From: Taibaiella sp.
Lineage (GTDB): Bacteria; Bacteroidota; Bacteroidia; Chitinophagales; Chitinophagaceae
Reading direction: 5' to 3'
NCBI GenBank assembly: GCA_021740995.1
Contig: JAIOYR010000022.1
Coordinates: forward strand, 1-47,355
DNA: 47,355 nt
This document shows, in pieces, positions 41,441 through 47,355 of this stretch. A model generated the notes under the pieces. The model was not told the DNA's origin. It saw nothing but the letters and a program-made list of their open reading frames with translations, and ran no database searches. Position 1 is the first letter of the stretch; each line of letters starts with the position of its first letter. The translations under genes and the position numbers were made by a program.

Positions 41441-43819
41441 TTATTTACTCACTACTATTTTATGCACGGGTAATGCAGCATGGTTACTCATTATTTTCAG
41501 AGAATACACTCCTGCCGGTAATTGTTTTACATCTATAGTTACCACTGGTTTTTCCATATCAAACTTCATTGCTTCTCTTCCCATACAGTCATACAAAATT
41601 GCCAGTGTACTACTTGTCTCATTAGTGCCCTGCAATGATATGGTTATTGTGTTTTTCGCAGGATTAGGATAGGCAAGTATAGCTGGTGTGGAATTAGAAA
41701 CTCTTACGGACAATGTACTATCCTGTACAGATCGTATTTCCAGATCGTCTACATAAAATCCTGTGTAATTATTTGCTGCGTCACTTACCAGCTGGAACAT
41801 GATATTAATCTTCTTACCCAGATAGTCGTTCAGGCTCATTTGCTCCTTTACCCAAAATGGTTGTTGTGCATCATAAATAGGCTCATCCGGTATCTGATAG
41901 AAAGTTCCTCTTTTGGTGTACTTGCCACATAGCGGTTGCCATAGGCCGGATCCTTCTTCTGATGCCTGCACTACTACATAGTCGTACTTGGATTCTAGGC
42001 CCCAGTACCCATAGAAGCGCATCCACGCTTCTGTGGAAAGTGTGAGGTCTATCGCTGTGTTAAGTGTAATGGTGGCAACATTTGCATCATCATAATTTGC
42101 ACAGGTAGTGCTGCTTTTTAGAGATGATGGTGGAGAGAAAAATTTATCGGTACAAACACTCCATCCTGTATTTGTCCAATCGGTCAGCGATGATGTAGCA
42201 GGAGTTGTAACGTTGTGTTTTTTGCCAAAATAGAAGCTGACAGTATCGTAAGTGTCATACAATCCATTATTGGTTTTTAGCGCGTAGCGAACTATTTGAC
42301 CGTTCGGCGTACTGGTTGATAATGAGTAGCTGAATGAGTCTGTTGCTTCTTGCAGCATAGCCAGACCAGTATGTGTTTTTGTTGTTGATGGTAAAGTAAG
42401 CCAGCTATCCAGTGCAGTTATACTTACGGTAAATGTTGCACCGTCTGGTATGCCAAGCCGTTTGATATTGTAGTGTAAGTAGCCATTTTGCTGCAGCAAT
42501 ATCTTATCGTCTGTTGCTGTCACTTCAGCATAGGGTAGTAGTAATGAAGCGGTATTTAGGTTGGCAAGGAGGTTGGCTTTACAGTCTGGTATTATCACAC
42601 TTGCAGGTGCATAAAACCCATATTCATTTGCACCCACTTCGGGTGTGAAAGCGAAAATCTTATTCTTGGTGGTAGTCTCACCATACATCCAGTCGTCAGA
42701 GCCGCCGTTAGATACATAACTTAGTGTCTGGTCGCAAGTGCCATATCGATAATGATTATGTTCAGTAATAAAGGCACCAAATGAAGAAAAAGTATTTGAA
42801 TCATCTGTGAGCAACGAAGGAACATGTCCCCATGGGTAAATAAATGCATCGTTGTATGTGTGATAATTCAGGTTCAGTTTGAAGTTGTGATTCTCTGCAA
42901 ACCACTTCATAGCCTGAGTCTCAGTTTCAGAAAATGCTACTGTGCCCCGGTATGTTTGTGAAGTAGTGAACGGGCTGGAGCCTATGTCATCGTAACCCCA
43001 CGTAAGTCCATAATTTCTGTTGAGGTCTACTCCATAGCTGCCGTCCAGATTGTCACGCATATTCTTGCGCCATAGCCCTCCGCCAAAAGGGTCTGTTGTA
43101 ATATTGTGTTGATACCCATCAGGGTTGACGCACGGGATAAAGTAAAGTTCTGTGTTGTCTATTAACTTCTTTATTTTCGGGTTTGCAGCATAGTTCTCCA
43201 GCAGATACCACAGATAAAAGATATTGGATGAAAGACTACCCGGCTCCCGCGCATGATGTACGGATGTCGTTAGCATTTGCGGCTTTAAGGGTTGGTCTAT
43301 ATCCGGATTGTCAGAGATGCGCACCCAATAAATAGGTCGGCCTTCTGTGGTAAGGAAACTGCCTACAGGTTGTTTGGCACTTATAAGACCTGGATAAAGT
43401 AGCCGCATTGAGTCAATGATCTCAATCATCTCTGTGTAAGTGAAATAGCCCGCATAGCTGCCCAAATGGAAATGGGAAGGCACCGCCACATCCGGACTGT
43501 TATTGCAGCTTACAGTGGTAGTTTTTTCTGCTGTGTTCTTGTTTTGTTCTCGGTAGTGTTTGCTTACATCATCAATTACAATATCTACTTTGTAGCCGGC
43601 AGTTTTTGCTTTTTGAATTTCAATAGCAGAAAAATCTGAAATGAAAAATGTGTTGACTTTATGTTCTCCGTGGTCGGTTGCCAGACCAAGTGCAGATAGC
43701 TTGGTTATTGTATGAGACTGATCTAGATTTATTATTGCCCTTGAAAATTTTTCTGTTTTTTGAGCAGACAATACATTGACAAATAATAACAGGGTTGCTA
43801 AAAGGGAAGTGTATTTCAT
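41441..43819 (-). CDS. M14 zinc carboxypeptidase with type IX secretion sorting domain
   Basis: A secreted metallocarboxypeptidase of 792 residues. Signal peptide to ~LSAQ (20). The M14 domain (~115-430) has zinc ligands His189 and Glu192 (HHAREPG) and His320 (LNYHTYND), substrate Arg268 (DLNRNYG) and catalytic Glu394 (FTPEVG). The middle (~430-700) is beta-rich with a MAM-like or jelly-roll domain ending WKEQM-like and FYVDDLEIRS. The last ~80 residues are a type A sorting domain: YPNPAKNTITISL, then GVYSLKIMS and a final KIVVSK. It should be delivered to the cell surface by the type IX system. Confidence 0.94.
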   Translation of the reverse strand: MKYTSLLATLLLFVNVLSAQKTEKFSRAIINLDQSHTITKLSALGLATDHGEHKVNTFFISDFSAIEIQKAKTAGYKVDIVIDDVSKHYREQNKNTAEKTTTVSCNNSPDVAVPSHFHLGSYAGYFTYTEMIEIIDSMRLLYPGLISAKQPVGSFLTTEGRPIYWVRISDNPDIDQPLKPQMLTTSVHHAREPGSLSSNIFYLWYLLENYAANPKIKKLIDNTELYFIPCVNPDGYQHNITTDPFGGGLWRKNMRDNLDGSYGVDLNRNYGLTWGYDDIGSSPFTTSQTYRGTVAFSETETQAMKWFAENHNFKLNLNYHTYNDAFIYPWGHVPSLLTDDSNTFSSFGAFITEHNHYRYGTCDQTLSYVSNGGSDDWMYGETTTKNKIFAFTPEVGANEYGFYAPASVIIPDCKANLLANLNTASLLLPYAEVTATDDKILLQQNGYLHYNIKRLGIPDGATFTVSITALDSWLTLPSTTKTHTGLAMLQEATDSFSYSLSTSTPNGQIVRYALKTNNGLYDTYDTVSFYFGKKHNVTTPATSSLTDWTNTGWSVCTDKFFSPPSSLKSSTTCANYDDANVATITLNTAIDLTLSTEAWMRFYGYWGLESKYDYVVVQASEEGSGLWQPLCGKYTKRGTFYQIPDEPIYDAQQPFWVKEQMSLNDYLGKKINIMFQLVSDAANNYTGFYVDDLEIRSVQDSTLSVRVSNSTPAILAYPNPAKNTITISLQGTNETSSTLAILYDCMGREAMKFDMEKPVVTIDVKQLPAGVYSLKIMSNHAALPVHKIVVSK

Positions 43820-43901
43820 AATAAATATTGTTTTATAAAAGTACGTAAAAAAAAATCGATACTATTACTTGTGTGGTCTTTTTAGCTGTTTGAGACGCTA
43901 C

Positions 43902-43934
43902 TTGTTTTTGTCTATAACTATTCCATTATCTTTG
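43902..43934 (+). promoter_or_regulatory. Putative ribF promoter
   Basis: TATCTTTG (43927-43934) is an exact TAnnTTTG match with TTG at 43902-43904, 22 bases upstream. The ribF ATG is only 10 bases after the box, implying a very short leader. Confidence 0.55.
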
Positions 43935-43944
43935 TCCCCTTAGC

Positions 43945-44877
43945 ATGGCGGTTTTTTATAACACAGACCCGTTACCAGTTTTCAAAAAGGCGGTTATCAC
44001 AATCGGCACTTTTGATGGGGTACACGAGGGACATAAAACTATACTTAAAGAGGTTGTTTCGCATGCAGCAATAGCAGGTGGTGAAAGTATATTGCTTACT
44101 TTCGACCCTCATCCGCGAAAGGTTATATTTCCTCACCAGACCATTGCCATAATAACACCTCTTCAGGAAAAATTACAGCTAGTTACTGATACAGGTATAG
44201 AGCACATTGTAGTAGTTCCCTTTAGTGAATCTTTTGCAGGACTGTCAGCTACTGAATATATAGAGCAATTCCTTGTAAAAAATTTCAATCCTTATAGTAT
44301 AGTTATTGGCTATGACCATCGTTATGGTCACGACAGAACCGGTGATATTAATTTACTGAAACAGTATGGTGCAATTCATAATTTCGAAGTAGTTGAAATA
44401 CCTGCACAACTAATTGCAAATGCCGCCGTTAGCTCCACTAAAATTCGAAATGCAATTATTGCAGGCAATATCGATGAAGCTACAGATATGCTGGGCAGGC
44501 AATATTCCTTTACCGGCAAGGTAGTGCATGGCAGAAAATTAGGTAGAACATTGGGATATCCCACCGCAAATCTGGAGCCCATAGACCCGGAGCAGGTATT
44601 GCCTGACACTGGCATATTTGCAGTAGGTGTAGTTGTTGATGGCGCTGAATACAATGGAATGATGAGTATTGGATACAATCCTACAGTAACTGATACCAAA
44701 ACATTGAAAATTGAAGTGAATGTTTTTGACTTTGATATGAATATCTACAACAAGTTCATAGATATTATTTTTCAAAAAAAACTGCGTGATGAACAAAAAT
44801 TTGATTCATTGAGTGCATTGGTTGATCAATTGCATGCTGATAAAGCAGCTGCGCTAGCAATTAGAAAAATTCAATAA
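43945..44877 (+). CDS. ribF: Bifunctional riboflavin kinase / FAD synthetase
   Basis: Makes FMN and then FAD from riboflavin. The 310 residues comprise an N-terminal nucleotidyltransferase domain with GTFDGVHEGHKTIL (~12-25) and SSTKIRNAI (~167-175), and a C-terminal riboflavin kinase domain with GRKLGRTLGYPTANL, DTGIFAVGVV and FDFDMNIYNK. Length and order are standard. It is transcribed alone; no clear terminator was seen before the convergent yraN gene. Confidence 0.97.
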   Translation: MAVFYNTDPLPVFKKAVITIGTFDGVHEGHKTILKEVVSHAAIAGGESILLTFDPHPRKVIFPHQTIAIITPLQEKLQLVTDTGIEHIVVVPFSESFAGLSATEYIEQFLVKNFNPYSIVIGYDHRYGHDRTGDINLLKQYGAIHNFEVVEIPAQLIANAAVSSTKIRNAIIAGNIDEATDMLGRQYSFTGKVVHGRKLGRTLGYPTANLEPIDPEQVLPDTGIFAVGVVVDGAEYNGMMSIGYNPTVTDTKTLKIEVNVFDFDMNIYNKFIDIIFQKKLRDEQKFDSLSALVDQLHADKAAALAIRKIQ

Positions 44878-44912
44878 TATGCTTTTTTCGCTTGTTTTCT
44901 TTGGTATATAGA

Positions 44913-45269
44913 TTAATGAAATGCTTCTTCAAAATGTACAATTTCCTTCACATGCTCATTTTCCATTAGTACGCTGATAATATCAAAACGTATGTTTTTG
45001 TATTGTCTGTATTGTTCAGAAAACGCAGCAGCTGCAGATTTCAGACAGTGCTGCTTCTGCTTGTTTACGGCTTCTTCAGGATATTGCAAAGCAGTGCCGG
45101 AACGGGTTTTAACCTCAATAAATACAAGCATGTCTCCTTTTTGCGCAATGACATCTACCTCTTTTTTTCCACTTCGCCAGTTGAGGAATATAATAATATA
45201 ACCTTTATTTAGCAAAAAGTCTGAGGCTAATTGTTCGCCTTTTATCCCAATTTTACTATGTTTGGACAT
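44913..45269 (-). CDS. YraN family (UPF0102) endonuclease-like protein
   Basis: A 118-residue single-domain protein with a PD-(D/E)xK nuclease-like fold. The motif elements are GIKGEQLASDFLLNKGY at the N-terminus, then KKEVDVIAQKGDMLVFIEVKTRSG, in which Glu, Asp and the E-V-K triad would bind metal. The family is related to Holliday-junction resolvases, but a biological role is not established. It is divergent from the isomerase gene at 45419. Confidence 0.93.
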   Translation of the reverse strand: MSKHSKIGIKGEQLASDFLLNKGYIIIFLNWRSGKKEVDVIAQKGDMLVFIEVKTRSGTALQYPEEAVNKQKQHCLKSAAAAFSEQYRQYKNIRFDIISVLMENEHVKEIVHFEEAFH

Positions 45270-45418
45270 TGAAAGATAAATATACGGCGAAACAGCGGTT
45301 TTTTGTAGCTGTTAGGGTGGTGTAATCCTGTTTTTTACTTTTATTTATTTAATAATATATATTTAACTAATTACCCGCCCCACCGTGCGGCACACATTAC
45401 GGAATAAATATACTCAAA

Positions 45419-46402
45419 ATGAAACAATTAGTATTGGACTTTCCATTACAATTACATGAAGCACTGATAATTGGCAAAAACCACCGTTATATTACTCCTC
45501 CTTCTGAATTTAGTAACATAGTAGTAACCGGACTCGGAGGAAGCGGTATTGGTGCCTCGATAGTACAGAATTATGTATTTGACAAGCTCAAAATACCCTT
45601 TATTGTTAACAAAGATTACTTTTTGCCAGCTTTTGTAAACAAAAACTCGTTAGTCATTGTTTGCTCCTACTCAGGAAACACCGAAGAAACACTTATGGCA
45701 ATGCAACAGGCTCGTAAAAAGCGGGCTACCATAATTTGTATTACGTCCGGAGGTCGTGTTTCTGAATATGCCGGCGAAAAACGTCTTGATTGCATATTGG
45801 TTCCAGCCGGTATGCCTCCACGCTCCTGTTTGGGTTACTCTTTAGTTCAGCTTTTGTGTGTACTGTATAATTTTGGTTATATCAGTAATGGTTTTGAAAG
45901 GGAAATCAAAGCAGCAATCAAGCTCATGAAGAACGGGCAAACGGATATTCAGCAAAATGCAATGTCTATAGCCAAAAAGATGCTAGGCAAAACGCCAATT
46001 GTATACTCATCATCTGCAATTGAGGGTGTCGCTATCCGTTTCAGGCAGCAACTTAATGAAAATAGCAAGTTGCTTGCATGGCATGGTGCAATACCCGAAA
46101 TGAACCATAATGAATTAGTGGGCTGGAGAGATGATGCAACTGACAAAGTCGTAATCAACCTGCGAAATGATGACGACTATAGCAGGGTACAATTACGAAT
46201 GGAAATCGGTAAAAAAATAATGAAGAAGTATAAACCTGCTATTATTGACATTTATTCTCAGGGAAAAACATATTGGGAAAGAATTTTTTATCTTATTCAT
46301 CTTACAGATTGGGTATCTGTTTTCCTTGCAGATTTAAGGGGATTGGATGCAACAGAAGTAAAGGTGATTGATTTCCTTAAGAAATCTCTAGCTGATTCTT
46401 AA
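45419..46402 (+). CDS. Bifunctional phosphoglucose/phosphomannose isomerase (SIS fold)
   Basis: A 327-residue sugar-phosphate isomerase of the PGI/PMI type. The first SIS domain has TGLGGSGIGAS (~35-45) and CSYSGNTEETL (~79-89). The second has the catalytic stretch AIPEMNHNELVGW (~222-234) and a C-terminal RIFYLIHLTDWVSVFLADLRG. Such enzymes interconvert fructose-6-phosphate with glucose- or mannose-6-phosphate; which activity dominates here cannot be judged. It is followed by a tRNA gene. Confidence 0.92.
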   Translation: MKQLVLDFPLQLHEALIIGKNHRYITPPSEFSNIVVTGLGGSGIGASIVQNYVFDKLKIPFIVNKDYFLPAFVNKNSLVIVCSYSGNTEETLMAMQQARKKRATIICITSGGRVSEYAGEKRLDCILVPAGMPPRSCLGYSLVQLLCVLYNFGYISNGFEREIKAAIKLMKNGQTDIQQNAMSIAKKMLGKTPIVYSSSAIEGVAIRFRQQLNENSKLLAWHGAIPEMNHNELVGWRDDATDKVVINLRNDDDYSRVQLRMEIGKKIMKKYKPAIIDIYSQGKTYWERIFYLIHLTDWVSVFLADLRGLDATEVKVIDFLKKSLADS

Positions 46403-46490
46403 TCTATGCCGATTTAATAGCCTCACATTGTGTAGATAGTCGCTATAAATCATTTCTATGAACATGCTTTTGGAATCACACTAAAATTGT

Positions 46491-46522
46491 TTTGTTTATT
46501 AACAAAAGCAATTTTACCTTTG
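46491..46522 (+). promoter_or_regulatory. Promoter of the tRNA-Gln gene
   Basis: TTTG (46491-46494) and TACCTTTG (46515-46522) separated by 20 bases give a textbook Bacteroidota -33/-7 pair, 43 bases before the tRNA. Confidence 0.75.
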
Positions 46523-46565
46523 CAACCTCAAATCGGTATATTTCACTTTTATACAGGTTTGTTTT

Positions 46566-46636
46566 AGTCCGATGGTGTAATGGTAGCACAACAGTTTTTG
46601 GTACTGTTTGTCTAGGTTCGAATCCTTGCCGGACTA
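46566..46636 (+). tRNA. tRNA-Gln, anticodon TTG
   Basis: A cloverleaf can be drawn: 5-bp anticodon stem (46591-46595 with 46603-46607), loop TTTTGGT with anticodon TTG at 46598-46600, D-arm GTG/CAC around TAATGGTAG, and T-loop TTCGAAT. The acceptor stem has six pairs plus an A-C at its last position, and the T-stem has a T-T opposition (CTAGG/CCTTG). CCA is not encoded. A terminator follows 16 bases later. Confidence 0.9.
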
Positions 46637-46652
46637 CACTTTTTAACTTCAG

Positions 46653-46675
46653 TAGGCTTTCTGTTTGAAAGCCTA
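46653..46675 (+). terminator. Terminator of tRNA-Gln
   Basis: A perfect 9-bp stem (46653-46661 with 46667-46675, 5-base loop) followed by eight T. Confidence 0.9.
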
Positions 46676-46682
46676 TTTTTTT

Positions 46683-46979
46683 AATAAAATATATTTAATG
46701 TAATTTAAATTCATAAAAAATATTTGGTGGAAATCACAATTTCGTAATGAAAGTGTAACATAATGCTCATTAACGGGTTATTTGCAATTTTATATTGTAG
46801 GAATTAATTATTACTTGTTAAGTTTGCAACCTTTGGTGTAGATTTAGTTAAAACGATTCGTTAATTTTGTTGATAATTTCAATGAAGTAGTTTCTTTTTT
46901 ATTGTTAATGTGTTTCAAATACTTCTGTATTGTTTATTCGGTATACATAAAAAAATATATAAAATTTAATACGTACATA
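46683..46979. other. AT-rich leader region before the repetitive secreted protein
   Basis: About 300 AT-rich bases with no supported gene. TAATTTTG at 46862-46869 is an exact TAnnTTTG match about 110 bases before the next start, but no TTG lies at ideal spacing. No strong hairpin is visible. Confidence 0.4.
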
Positions 46980-47355
46980 ATGAGAAAGTTATCTAACCTA
47001 TTGGTAGTTATGTTACTACTTAATTTCGCAAAAGCAAGCGCGATAGAAATCCCAGGCATTGCCGGCGCCCTTACTGTATGTATTGGTGCCAATTCGACAC
47101 TCACTGCAGGTACACCCGGAGGTAGCTGGTCGAGTGCAAATACTTTGAGAGCCACTGTCAATGTAAGTACTGGTTTACTTACAGGTGTTTCTGCCGGAAC
47201 AACTGTTATCAGCTATACAACAGATGATACAGCATATGGTGCAATCGTCACTGTCAATGCGTTACCTGGAGCGATTACTGGTCCTAACACCTTCTGTATC
47301 GGTAACAGTAGTACACTGAGTTCTGCTAGTACAGGTGGAACCTGGCAGAGTTCTA
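46980..47355 (+). CDS. Secreted repeat protein with Ig-like units, N-terminal part (continues past window)
   Basis: The frame opens at ATG 46980 and runs off the right edge; 125 residues are visible. A signal peptide (to ~AKASA, residue 21) is followed by short repeats with a period of about 72 residues: CIG-x2-STL at Cys34 and again at Cys106, each followed by GG-(S/T)-W-x-SS. Between them NVSTGLLTGVSAGTTVISYTT is typical of bacterial Ig-like units. This architecture is common in large Bacteroidota surface proteins exported by type IX secretion. Total length, adhesion role and sorting domain cannot be seen. Confidence 0.8.
   Translation, partial: MRKLSNLLVVMLLLNFAKASAIEIPGIAGALTVCIGANSTLTAGTPGGSWSSANTLRATVNVSTGLLTGVSAGTTVISYTTDDTAYGAIVTVNALPGAITGPNTFCIGNSSTLSSASTGGTWQSS

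Noticed and set aside
1-47355. CRISPR array, insertion sequence, prophage or integration site
   Set aside because: I found no evenly spaced direct repeats, transposase or integrase, and no direct repeat next to the tRNA-Gln gene; the gene content is mostly core chromosomal.

Overview
The window reads as chromosomal DNA of a Bacteroidota bacterium, most like the Chitinophagales/Chitinophagaceae. The evidence is a GWxTD-type protein, a type IX secretion sorting domain on a peptidase, three DUF1573 proteins, a Bacteroidota-type LptE, TAnnTTTG promoter boxes and weak Shine-Dalgarno signals. I cannot name a genus. There is no IS element, phage gene, CRISPR array or rRNA. Most genes are housekeeping, and most convergent pairs are separated by clear hairpin terminators.

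Layout. 1-6.1 kb: end of a GWxTD protein, a prolyl oligopeptidase and a convergent M1 aminopeptidase. 6.1-9.0 kb (minus): a small Cys-rich secreted protein, a cupin_5 protein, lipoyl synthase and a barrel-like protein. 9.0-16.1 kb: OsmC-like protein, then a polyhydroxyalkanoate (PHA) region with hydroxyacyl-CoA dehydrogenase, acetoacetyl-CoA reductase PhaB, class III synthase PhaC, an alpha/beta hydrolase, a long PhaE-like subunit with NPF repeats, and a PhaJ/MaoC-type hydratase. 16.2-22.5 kb (plus): an aromatic catabolism run of HmgA, HppD, PaaA, PaaB, PaaC, PaaD and a metallo-beta-lactamase/rhodanese protein. 22.6-28.7 kb: geranylgeranyl-reductase-like flavoprotein, ClpB, LptE, a TPR protein and SecG. 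28.8-32.5 kb (minus): lipid A-type acyltransferase, a small secreted protein, CcmB, TsaC and a heptosyltransferase-like GT9. 32.6-34.3 kb: three tandem DUF1573 genes. 34.4-43.8 kb (minus): a lipoprotein, a small membrane protein, a penicillin acylase family hydrolase, an MltD-like lytic transglycosylase, PhzF, fused Nnr and an M14 carboxypeptidase with a sorting domain. 43.9 kb to the end: RibF, YraN, a phosphoglucose/phosphomannose isomerase, tRNA-Gln(TTG) and the start of a repetitive secreted protein.

How the genes may work together. Tyrosine (HppD, HmgA) and phenylacetyl-CoA (PaaABCD) breakdown yield acetyl-CoA, acetoacetate and related acyl-CoAs. PhaB and PhaJ would supply (R)-3-hydroxyacyl-CoA to PhaC/PhaE, so the block at 9.5-22.5 kb may couple aromatic catabolism to carbon storage. 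This is inferred from adjacency. The most unusual item is the PHA region: a class III synthase whose PhaE-like partner is much longer than usual, carries an NPF repeat and lies on the opposite strand from phaC. Near-identical promoter-proximal sequences precede phaC and phaJ.
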